Part shown: positions 1-8,200 of the stretch, piece by piece | Layout of the letters: every line of letters starts with the position of its first letter | How positions within the stretch are numbered: position 1 is the stretch's first letter | Position numbers and translations under genes: made by a program | The notes under the pieces: model-generated | What the model was told of the DNA's origin: nothing | The model's database searches: none | The model's input: only the letters and a program-made list of their open reading frames with translations | Assembly: GCF_000422505.1 (NCBI RefSeq) | Contig: NZ_KE383868.1 | Span: 196,202-260,201, forward strand | DNA length: 64,000 bases | Direction: 5' to 3' | Origin: Paenibacillus pinihumi DSM 23905 = JCM 16419 | GTDB taxonomy: Bacteria > Bacillota > Bacilli > Paenibacillales > Paenibacillaceae

Positions 1-2384
1 CATGTTGTCGACCGGTCCATGGCATTCTGCGGAAGCTGCGTCGTCGGCAGGGCGATTCGCACATTTTCAAGCTCATGATCCGCTCCGGTACGAATAATCA
101 TCAGCACCCGTCCGTAAACGTGCAGCATATTGTCGTCATTGTTGTTCAACACGTAAAACTCGGAGTAGCCTTTTTGCAGCTTCGACGTATCCGATTCAAT
201 ATTTTTCATATGCCAGAAGCTGCCCGGGATGATCACTTGATCGATATTAGCCGACGACAGCAGCGGATAGCCATTGTTGCTGAATGCATCCTGTATAGCC
301 CGGGACACATTTTTTCGGTCCAAATCTGCACTGAGCGACTGTCCCATGTCAAATAGATGAACGCCGAACGGCCGGCCGGATACGTTAAGCTTCTGGTCCG
401 CTTCCGCGATATTATAAACCGGATATACCGGGTCGGAGCCGTTTAAGATCGTCCAGCTGCTATTTGGAATGTTTACGGTAACCGTAGCGTTCAGAGCGAG
501 CGGATAGTTGTTGGTCTGAAATTGAGTCCGCAAATCGGACGATATCATCTGATTGTTCAGACCGGCCGCATAAGACATAGACAGCGTGAAAAATGGCCCT
601 TGGTCAAGCGACACGGCCGCATTTGTCAGCACGGCCCCTTGCAAATGCGCCTGGACGAACGATGCCCCCTGTACATTGGCAAAGGCGAGCGACGCGGGCT
701 TTTTACTGACCGAGGTGCGTAAATAAGCACCGTTAAAAATGGTGTCGATCAAAATCGACTGGCTTAACGTACAGCCGTACATGCGAGCCTGCGTGAAATC
801 CATGCTGCCCAAATTGGCGCCCGATAGATTGACATCCTCCAAATCGGCGTTATCGGCCTTGGCGGCAGCACCGTACCAGTTCACGCCTGACATATCGACC
901 GCATACAAATTCGCGTTCGTGAACACCGCATTAGGCATATAAGCCCCGGCCAGCACGGCTGCATAGTGCTCGTTGGAGTAGACCCATACAATTAGCTCTG
1001 AGCTGTTGTTCGTGACCGTATAAATGGTGTTGACATTGGTAATGACCCAGTTCTCATTCGGGATACGCACCTCCACAGCGGCACTGCCCGACAGCGGATG
1101 CCCTCCGTTTTGAAATGCGGTCCGCACGCCCGAGGTGACCGACCCGCTGTTCAAGTCGGAAGCGAGCGATTTATTCATCGTGAACGATGCTTCCTTTGCT
1201 CCAAGCTGCGCGCCGGTGAAATCCGTCGATGTCAATGTCGCGTTGGACAGACTGGCACTGTAGAGCTTTACGCCTCCCGTAAGCTTTGCTTTAGTCAAAT
1301 TGGCATAGCTGAAATCCCCCCCGGTCAGGTCGGTGTTGTCAAGCAGCGCTTCGCTCAGATCAGCGCGCGTGAACGTCACCTTGGGCAGTAAGCAACCGGT
1401 CAGCCGCACTTTTTGCATGCTCGCTCCGGTGAAATTCGTCTTGGCATCGATTTGCGCCGTCCGCAAATCCAGTTCGTCCAACTTGGCCGCGGCAAGCGTA
1501 GCGCCAGGCAGATGAATATCCTCCACACTGGCCTTCCTGAGATCCGCGCGCGTTAGATCGGCATTGTCCAATCTGGCGTTTCTTATTAGCGCTTCGCTCA
1601 AATTGGCGTCGGCCAGATTGCTGTTTTGGACGCGCGCATTCAAGAGCAGCGCCTTGGTCATGTTCGCTCCGGTAAAATTGCTGCCTTGCAGGTTGGCATC
1701 CGACAGCTTCGTACTCAGCATGGTTGAATTGGTCAAATTGGCACCAGGCATCGTCACCTGATTCATGACAGCGTAAGACATAATGGCGTCCACGAACTTG
1801 GCGCGGGATAAATTCGTATCCGTACCCGGAAACTGGGCTCCGTATAAATTGCAACCCGAAAGATCAGCGTCCGACAAATTGGAGTCGGTAAAAATAACCC
1901 GGCTTAAATCGGCGGATGCCATATAAGCCCAACTGAAATCGGAGTCCACCGCTACCTTGAATGCCTGAATGTCGTCAAGCCCAGGCGAGATCGTCTCTCG
2001 GCTTAGCAGCGTACTTGCCGGAGGATTGCTTACCGGCACCCGACTTACCGTACTGCCGCTGACGCTGACATAATACCTCGTGCCGGACGCCTGCTCTACA
2101 AGCCGGACAGAGGCTCCCGATGTCTCCAGTGTAAATAAGGCAGGGGAGCCGGTTCTCGGCTCCGCTGCGGTATATCCGCTCCCCTTATAAGCGACATATT
2201 TCCCGTTATTGCCCTGCAGCCAAAATCCGCTGCCCGTATTGCTGTAGCTGTTGAACCGCTGGTTCCCGCCCGGCGTGGAAGCGCCACCGGCCACAAGCTT
2301 ACCGCTCGCATCCAAGCTAATGTACGAGCCGGCGCTCGTACTGCGCAGCGCCCATTTTCCGATAAACCGTTTATCCGAAGCCAT
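1..2384 (-). CDS. Pentapeptide-repeat protein with N-terminal beta-trefoil-like domain (3' end outside window)
   Basis: The frame is open from ATG 2384 (SD GGGAGGAG) to the window edge, so about 794 residues are visible and the C-terminus is missing. Residues 1-115 look like a fascin or ricin type beta-trefoil strand set (WALRSTSAGSYISLD, FWLQGNNGKYVAYKG). From about residue 150 to 395, and again at about 475-590, the protein is built of pentapeptide repeats of the A(D/N)Lxx type (for example NLSDADLSGCNL, NADLTRADLRKA), which fold as a right-handed quadrilateral beta-helix. Three copies of another module of about 70 residues follow or interrupt these, at about 401-466, 598-666 and 675-755 (core SLASDLNSG, then AFxxNG, then a Trp strand, then YxV and LxVYG). 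The same module occurs in the protein encoded at 5205-9122. There is no signal peptide. It is last in a run of five co-directional genes. Function is unknown; a structural or surface role is inferred. Confidence 0.85.
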   Translation of the reverse strand, partial: MASDKRFIGKWALRSTSAGSYISLDASGKLVAGGASTPGGNQRFNSYSNTGSGFWLQGNNGKYVAYKGSGYTAAEPRTGSPALFTLETSGASVRLVEQASGTRYYVSVSGSTVSRVPVSNPPASTLLSRETISPGLDDIQAFKVAVDSDFSWAYMASADLSRVIFTDSNLSDADLSGCNLYGAQFPGTDTNLSRAKFVDAIMSYAVMNQVTMPGANLTNSTMLSTKLSDANLQGSNFTGANMTKALLLNARVQNSNLADANLSEALIRNARLDNADLTRADLRKASVEDIHLPGATLAAAKLDELDLRTAQIDAKTNFTGASMQKVRLTGCLLPKVTFTRADLSEALLDNTDLTGGDFSYANLTKAKLTGGVKLYSASLSNATLTSTDFTGAQLGAKEASFTMNKSLASDLNSGSVTSGVRTAFQNGGHPLSGSAAVEVRIPNENWVITNVNTIYTVTNNSSELIVWVYSNEHYAAVLAGAYMPNAVFTNANLYAVDMSGVNWYGAAAKADNADLEDVNLSGANLGSMDFTQARMYGCTLSQSILIDTIFNGAYLRTSVSKKPASLAFANVQGASFVQAHLQGAVLTNAAVSLDQGPFFTLSMSYAAGLNNQMISSDLRTQFQTNNYPLALNATVTVNIPNSSWTILNGSDPVYPVYNIAEADQKLNVSGRPFGVHLFDMGQSLSADLDRKNVSRAIQDAFSNNGYPLLSSANIDQVIIPGSFWHMKNIESDTSKLQKGYSEFYVLNNNDDNMLHVYGRVLMIIRTGADHELENVRIALPTTQLPQNAMDRSTT

Positions 2385-2413
2385 CGCTTCTCCTCCCTGT
2401 TTCCAGCCTCCGG

Positions 2414-3124
2414 CTACAACTGATCGACCTGCTCGACGGAAACGGCTCCGCTCCTTCCGGTAATCCCCGGTGTCCCCGGTGTGCCGGACACGCCGTTTGC
2501 CCCGTCGCTAGCGCCGGACGGCGGCTGGCCCGGCGTTGTGCCGTTCAATCCTCCCGGACCGCCGACACCTGCACTCCCCGCAGGGCCGCCTGCCCCGCCG
2601 ACACCGCCGGATGAATTGCCGGAGACAGGGCTTAGCAGCGAAGTCGTCACATACCGGACGGTAATATCCCCGCCGTTCCCCCCATTGCCCCCGTTACCTC
2701 CGTGTCCCGCGTTGCTGCCGTTGCCGCCGACACCGCCAAGTGCTGCCGGAAGCGAGTCCTGGCACTTGGAATCCTGCTGTCCCGCACTGCCCCCGGCGCT
2801 TCCATTGCCCCCGTTGCCGCCCCGTCCGCCGCTTCCGCCATTGCCTCCACGGCTTTCAATTGTAATCATCGACTGCGTCACGAACTCCTGCACCCGCAGC
2901 ACAAAATCAAAGCCGTTGCCGCCCGCGCCGCCGTTTTCCCCGCTTATACCTGCTGATATCGCGTTTTGTCCGGGCTGTCCGTTGGTTGCCGGAGTGCAGT
3001 GCGGATTGTCATTTTTATTGTAAGAACCATTCTGGCCTCCGGCTCCGTTTTGTGTCGCGCTTTGCCCATCCGTACCGTCCGCTCCGTCCGCCCCTTCAGG
3101 CGGTTGAATTATAATATCGTACAT
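2414..3124 (-). CDS. Glycine-rich GGNGG-repeat protein
   Basis: A 236-residue protein dominated by Gly, Asn, Ser and Ala in runs such as GGNGGSGGRGGNGGNG and GGNGGNGGNGGDI. The pattern recalls polyglycine-II sandwich domains of phage adhesins and mycobacterial PGRS segments, and is less regular than collagen Gly-X-Y. The N-terminus (MYDIIIQPPEGADGADGTDG) and a short beta segment (FDFVLRVQEFVTQSMITIESR) are the only non-repetitive parts. It ends close to SVEQVDQL. The start ATG follows CTTATAAGGAGAGG, a leader nearly identical to the one before the gene at 4522-5082. There is no signal peptide. The gene lies 29 bp upstream of the pentapeptide gene and 105 bp after the related Gly-rich gene. 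It probably forms an extended glycine-rich scaffold; the biochemical role is unknown. Confidence 0.8.
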   Translation of the reverse strand: MYDIIIQPPEGADGADGTDGQSATQNGAGGQNGSYNKNDNPHCTPATNGQPGQNAISAGISGENGGAGGNGFDFVLRVQEFVTQSMITIESRGGNGGSGGRGGNGGNGSAGGSAGQQDSKCQDSLPAALGGVGGNGSNAGHGGNGGNGGNGGDITVRYVTTSLLSPVSGNSSGGVGGAGGPAGSAGVGGPGGLNGTTPGQPPSGASDGANGVSGTPGTPGITGRSGAVSVEQVDQL

Positions 3125-3229
3125 AAACTCATTCCTCTCCTTATAAGTTCAGTCTGGCTCCGTGCTTTTCGGCTTACCGTCTGCCAGAAAAGCGCAGGCT
3201 GCCGATGCCCGCTTACCTGTCAACATCGG

Positions 3230-4471
3230 TTAATTGAGCGGCACATTGTTGACATACACTTTGCCAAGCGTGCCGCTGACGCCGTTCTGGCCGACGCTGC
3301 CGGCACCGCCACCGCCGCCGTTCGGGTTTCCTTGACCTGCGGAACCGCCGTTGCCGCCCCGTCCGCCTTGACCGGCCTGCCCGTAACCGGATGGCGGAAT
3401 AACCTTGAATGATCCGCCCGGAGCTAATGTGGAATATGTAATGTTAATCGTCCCTCCGGCCCCGCCATTGCCGCCTTTACCGCCGTTTCCTCCACCGCCT
3501 CCATTTCCGCCCCTGCCTTGCGCCCCCTTTGAGCAATTGCCCGTTGCGGGCCCTCCCGGTCCCCCAGTCCCCCCGGTACCTCCGTTGCCCCCGTTGCCTC
3601 CATTCCCGCCATTGCCGCCTACTGAAGCGACAAGCACCTCGCCATTGACGGTATCAAGCGTGAGCACGACCGGTGCAGCATCTCCGCCATTGGAGCCATT
3701 TCCGCCAGCGCCCCCAGGATTGCCTGTACCTCCGGTTCCTCCTTGTCCCGGCTGCTTGTCACAAGAGTTTTTCCCGCTCGATCCCGAGCTTCCTGTTGAT
3801 CCCGTGGTGCCGGTGCCGCCATTGCTGCCCGAGTTGCCCGGGGTTCCTGTCGTTCCCACATTAAGCATCGTGTAGCTGCCGGTGCCCGGCTCCTGAGTCA
3901 ATACATTCGTGATCAGCTGAATATTGCCCGTAGCCATAAGCTTTCCGCCGGCACCAACTGTCACCGAACTATAATCGTGGACAACAGGCTGGTTCGTGCC
4001 TCCTTGCAGGGTTACCGTCTGCCCCGGCGGCACGTTCAGGCTGCCCGCGGCCAATATCGCCAGCTTTGTAGGGAAGAAATATTTCTGAATCGCTTCCTTG
4101 TACGATCTCACTTTCTTTGAATTGCCGCTGATATAGGCCGTATACGCTTTGCAAATTGCCGTTCTCTCCTGCGGCGTCAGATCATCGTATGCCAGTGCCG
4201 TTCTCCCCGCAGGCCACGGAGCAGGCACCTCGTGTCTTTCCTCCAAAGCGCCGTTCTCGAACAAATAATCCGGCTGGCCGCCAAATTCCTTAAACTCGTC
4301 AAGGGTATTGATCGTAACGTAAACCGGCTTTACCGGAGACGGCGCGTCCGGGTCGGCGGAAATAATGACAGGATTCGGTCCCTGGGCATTAATATCGATT
4401 CTTGGAAGCATCTCTTCCGTAAGACCGTAACGGGACATAAACACTTGGCGAAAACGATTCACTTCACTCAT
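3230..4471 (-). CDS. Two-part protein: conserved N-terminal domain plus glycine-rich GGNGG tail
   Basis: A 413-residue protein. Residues 1 to about 185 form a non-repetitive domain with PAPWPAGR, LTPQERTAICKAYTAY, SYKEAIQKYFFPTK and a beta-rich end (TVTLQGGTNQPVVHD, SSVTVGAGGKL). This domain is clearly paralogous to the whole protein at 4522-5082, which has PEPWPHVR, LNESEERAVYAAL and SYTDLVKRRYFPMK in the same order. Residues of about 200-413 are Gly, Asn and Ser rich with many GGNGG and GGTGG runs, interrupted by two short beta segments (APVVLTLDTVNGEVLVAS and INITYSTLAPGGSFKVI). The closing stretch GTLGKVYVNNVPLN looks like a terminal cap. SD AAGGAGG is 9 nt before ATG 4471. Two Cys occur in the linker region. 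The family is not recognised. Confidence 0.8.
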   Translation of the reverse strand: MSEVNRFRQVFMSRYGLTEEMLPRIDINAQGPNPVIISADPDAPSPVKPVYVTINTLDEFKEFGGQPDYLFENGALEERHEVPAPWPAGRTALAYDDLTPQERTAICKAYTAYISGNSKKVRSYKEAIQKYFFPTKLAILAAGSLNVPPGQTVTLQGGTNQPVVHDYSSVTVGAGGKLMATGNIQLITNVLTQEPGTGSYTMLNVGTTGTPGNSGSNGGTGTTGSTGSSGSSGKNSCDKQPGQGGTGGTGNPGGAGGNGSNGGDAAPVVLTLDTVNGEVLVASVGGNGGNGGNGGNGGTGGTGGPGGPATGNCSKGAQGRGGNGGGGGNGGKGGNGGAGGTINITYSTLAPGGSFKVIPPSGYGQAGQGGRGGNGGSAGQGNPNGGGGGAGSVGQNGVSGTLGKVYVNNVPLN

Positions 4472-4521
4472 GGCATGGCGCCTCCTTGATATTCAATAAT
4501 TGGTTTTCGTTTCAACAAAGT

Positions 4522-5082
4522 TTACTTTTTAATAAATTGATTAGCCGTAATAATGACGGGAGCATGGCAGATGATTTGTCCTTCCGGCTCCAGCGTTATC
4601 GAGTTGGCTGCCACGATGACCGGATCATGGCCTTGCGGCTCGATGACAAGCGGATTGTCCTTGGTCACGACGATATCTTCGGCCGCATACACGACAGCCT
4701 TCATCGGGAAATACCGGCGCTTTACCAAGTCTGTATAGCTGGACACCTCCTCCTGCTTTCCGGCCAATATGGCGCGCAGGGCGGCGTATACGGCCCGCTC
4801 CTCCGACTCGTTCAGCCCCTTGGGGTCGACTTCTCTTCTCACATGAGGCCAAGGCTCGGGCAACCTCGCCGGTGCGCCTGTCCCGGCAAACCCGCCAACA
4901 ATGTCCTGCAGTTCCTCCACAGTTGCAATTGAAACCAGCTTGGCCTTCAGCGCCGACGGAAACTGTTTCTTGGCCGACAAATACGTCGGGCGTGCGGTGC
5001 CTTTGGTGGTCAGCGTGCCTTGATGGATGTCCGCTTTGGTCAAACCGAGCCGGCTGGACGTTTCTTTGAATAGATCGACCAC
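4522..5082 (-). CDS. Short paralog of the Gly-rich protein's N-terminal domain
   Basis: A 186-residue protein starting at GTG 5082 after CTTATAAGGAGGAG. It aligns by eye along its whole length with residues 1 to about 185 of the product of 3230-4471: a helical start (SRLGLTK against SRYGLTE), PxPWPxxR, an LxxxExxA helix, (R/K)YFPxK, then paired beta strands (NPLVIEPQGHDPVIVAANSI against the NQPVVHDYSSV region). It lacks the glycine-rich tail. The pair therefore probably arose by duplication, with the Gly-rich part gained or lost. It sits 50 bp before the longer paralog and 122 bp after the 1305-residue gene, with a terminator-like hairpin in that gap. There is no signal peptide and no known fold was recognised. 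It may be a capping or assembly partner. Confidence 0.75.
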   Translation of the reverse strand: MVDLFKETSSRLGLTKADIHQGTLTTKGTARPTYLSAKKQFPSALKAKLVSIATVEELQDIVGGFAGTGAPARLPEPWPHVRREVDPKGLNESEERAVYAALRAILAGKQEEVSSYTDLVKRRYFPMKAVVYAAEDIVVTKDNPLVIEPQGHDPVIVAANSITLEPEGQIICHAPVIITANQFIKK

Positions 5083-5119
5083 GTGTTCTCCTCCTTATAA
5101 GTGGAACTATATATTTATG

Positions 5120-5176
5120 AAAAAGTCCCTGCCGGGCTTTAAGTGCTGTACCATGATGAAGCAGGCAGGCAGGGAC
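5120..5176 (-). terminator. Terminator-like hairpin after the 1305-residue gene
   Basis: On the minus strand the 9-bp stem GTCCCTGCC/GGCAGGGAC (5168-5176 and 5125-5133) is followed by TTTTT. The loop is long (34 nt) and can pair further. It lies just past the stop at 5205, so it may reduce read-through into the four downstream genes. Confidence 0.5.
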
Positions 5177-5204
5177 GTTTCATACGGTAATTTGAGACCA
5201 GCTC

Positions 5205-8200
5205 TTACGATGCCGGAATGCCGTATACTTGCAGGCTGCTGCCGCTGCGGATGACATCATACGTTTTGGATCCGTCGATGACGTACCAGAATCCGCTCTC
5301 GTTCACGGTTTCGATCCTTGTGGAGGTACTTAGCGTAATTCCGTTCGCTGCAAAATCCGCCCGTATGGCATTCACATTATGATTGTCGAAGTCCGGCTGC
5401 TTCTCCAGCGGAAGATCAAAGAGCGGCGGAGTCGGCGTCCAGTGGCTGATGCTCGGCTCCGTCCGGTTGTTCGCCCCGACGATTGCTTCATAGTTGAGCG
5501 TGTATACGCTGCGCCAGACATCGATGACGAACTTCGCCGCGCTTATATATTGCGGATTTGCCGGCTGCAAGCGGGAGTTTGGCGTCCGCACGAGGAACGA
5601 GCCGTCCGGGTTGTAAATATCCATGCTGTAATTGCTGACCACACTGCCGCTGGACACATACGAGAGCACATAGATATACCCTTTTGCCTCTACAGCGACA
5701 TCGAGATACGTAATGTCCGTCCGCCCGTCCGGATTGTAGAGCTTCATATGCGGCAAATAGCGGTTCACATTCAACTGCTTGTTGTTCGTCTCATCCTTGG
5801 CAATATAGTAAGATTTCGCACCGGCGCTATCCTCCAAGACCCAAGTGCTGCCCTCAGCGCGCACATCAATCGTAACATCTGTCAGCGCATGATTGACGTT
5901 CAATACGTTGCCCGCTTTTTGGATGTCATAGACGGCACTGCGCGTCGGGTCGGTAATTTTCCACTGTTGGCCCTGCACGACAATCGTCACAAAAGCGCTG
6001 ATATTATGATCGTTCATGTGCTCTTTGTCGTACGCGAGATATACGCCTTCATCGGCGAAGGCATCAATCAAATAATCGGTCAGTACGCCCGAGTTCAAAT
6101 CAGAAGCCAGCGAACCGGCCAAATCGAAAATATGCGTCAAGCCGTTCGCTTGGAACTGCTGCTGCAGCGCTGCGGAAAATTGCCCTTTGTCTAAATCGGC
6201 GGCATAGCCGGAGGCCGGCAGTGTAAACAATTTTTCACCCAGGAAGCTGGCTACCGGGTTTCCTTTCGTATCGAACGACTGAATGCGCTGGTTGACGGTT
6301 TCGAGAATGAGCACACGCCCGTCCGGGGTCACCGCCAGCGCCCGTGGTCCGTTGAGCAGTCCTTGCCTCACACCAAGCCCGGATACCATCTGCGCATCCT
6401 CCGCCTTATTGTCATCTGACGGCGCCTCAGGAATTTGCAAAATTTCCATTTTGCTGTCCCGCCAGCTGACGGCAATCACCGCACCGTCCGGATGCACCAC
6501 GACTCCGTCGATATTGGACAAATTGAATTTGCCCCAGCTTTTCAAATTCGAATCGTTCAAACCGAAGCCCGGCTTGTTATCCATCAAATCGACACGGCGC
6601 AAATGGAACTGGTTATTTCGCGTATCGACAATAAAGTTATTCAGGCTGACCTCCCGCTCTTGCCCTTCCTTCGGCTCGACGCCAAACTGGTCATAAGCGA
6701 TGGCCGGCTGAACGGGAAACGCTGTCTCGGACAGCTTGAAGCGCGACTGCGGATCAGCCAGCACAGACAAGTTTTGCGCCAAATAATTTTGGCTGCTGGC
6801 GCTCCATACATAGCCAACCTGATACGCCTGTCCGTTCAGCGTCATGCCGACCGGCTTGCACAGCCGGTTGCCCCCGCTGCTGCAATCAAGACTCGCCACC
6901 GTCGCTGTCGGCAAATCGCCCGCATGCCAGACGTGCTTTTGACTCGGAGCGTCGTACACGATTTTTTCCTTATAGTTGTACTGCGTATCCTGCGTGAGCG
7001 GGACGAGAATTTCCGTAATGTTGCCGGAAATCTGCAGCGAGGTTGATCCGTCGTCCGGGAAAGCGGGCAGCCATTCACCCTGGTATTTGCCGCATAGCCA
7101 GCCGCTCTCGGAGTAGATGCCTGACATAATTTGCAGCTTGCCTCCGACCGGAATGTCCGCAAACGTCAGCTTAAGCGGCGTGCTGGACGTCGTCTCCGGC
7201 ATTCTGCCCTTCAGGACGAAGTTCGTTCCGCCCTCATACTGCACGGTCACCTGATAGTGATGCGAGACAGCAGGCCAGACGGCCGTCTCCGGATGTCCCG
7301 CTTCGCCATGCTCCGGGTCCGGCTTCAAGGTGAACTCCAAATCCATGGAACGGGCTACGGTAGCTGACAGTGTCGATGGGGAGGACAAAATTTCGCCCGT
7401 TGTAACCGCCATGGCTGCGATATTAATCGCCATATTCGCCGCACGCAGCGCCCAGCCTGCAAACGGAATGTTGGTCGCAAGCGCAGCGACTGTAATTTCG
7501 CCCGCAATTTTCAGCGCGAGCTTCTCCAGCCCTTTTTGTACCAGCATTCCTGCAACTGCATTGGCTACGGTGGACAGCGCCCACTTCGTTTGGTCAAACG
7601 CAGATGCCGTCGCTACCCCTCCACCGACAATTGGGAAGGCGACGCCCAATACGGCGACAATGTTATCCCAATCCTCGACGAATTCGTTATACCATTTCGA
7701 GCTTTTAACCGCTGCTCCCGCTACAAGGAAGATGGTCGGGATGCCGTACTGCATGATGCCCGTCATCAGCGATCCAACCAGTGCAACGTCCTTATCCCAC
7801 TGAGACGTGCCCAGCCCGCCGAACAGCAGTTTGAGGCTTGTTGCATCGCTTGGAAATTGGAACGACAGCGTTTTAGGATCGGTCGGCATCGGTATGCCCA
7901 TCACCGAGTTGACCGCCGAGACGGGTGTAATGAATTTTTTGTAATCCGTCTCGAACCAGCTTCTCATAAATTCCGGAAGCTTCTCTTCCCAGCCCGCCGG
8001 ATTTTTGATCGTTTCGCCTTTCTCGTTAAAAAACTGCGCAAACGCGCCGAGCGACCTCAAATATGTATTTTTTACTTTGATGGAAAACGTGCCGTCCGCA
8101 TGGAACTTCAGTGAGCCCGCATCCACGCCCAGGCCGTGATTCGGTGTCAGTTCCTTCACGGTCCACTTGAACTGAGGTGCGGCAGTCTCCACGGCGGCAG

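Noticed and set aside
1360-1854. 164-codon minus-strand frame inside the pentapeptide gene
   Set aside because: It is a second frame of the same strand; the pentapeptide frame is intact from 2384 to the window edge and shows regular A(D/N)Lxx repeats.
2481-3875. Long proline-rich plus-strand frames (2481-3023 and 3405-3875) opposite the Gly-rich genes
   Set aside because: GGN codons read backwards become CCN, so glycine-rich genes always give antisense proline-rich open frames. No SD, and both sense genes are well supported.
5379-7046. Several plus-strand frames over 200 codons opposite the giant gene (for example 5379-6194 and 6435-7046)
   Set aside because: They lack SDs and recognisable motifs, and lie entirely opposite a coherent 1305-codon frame.
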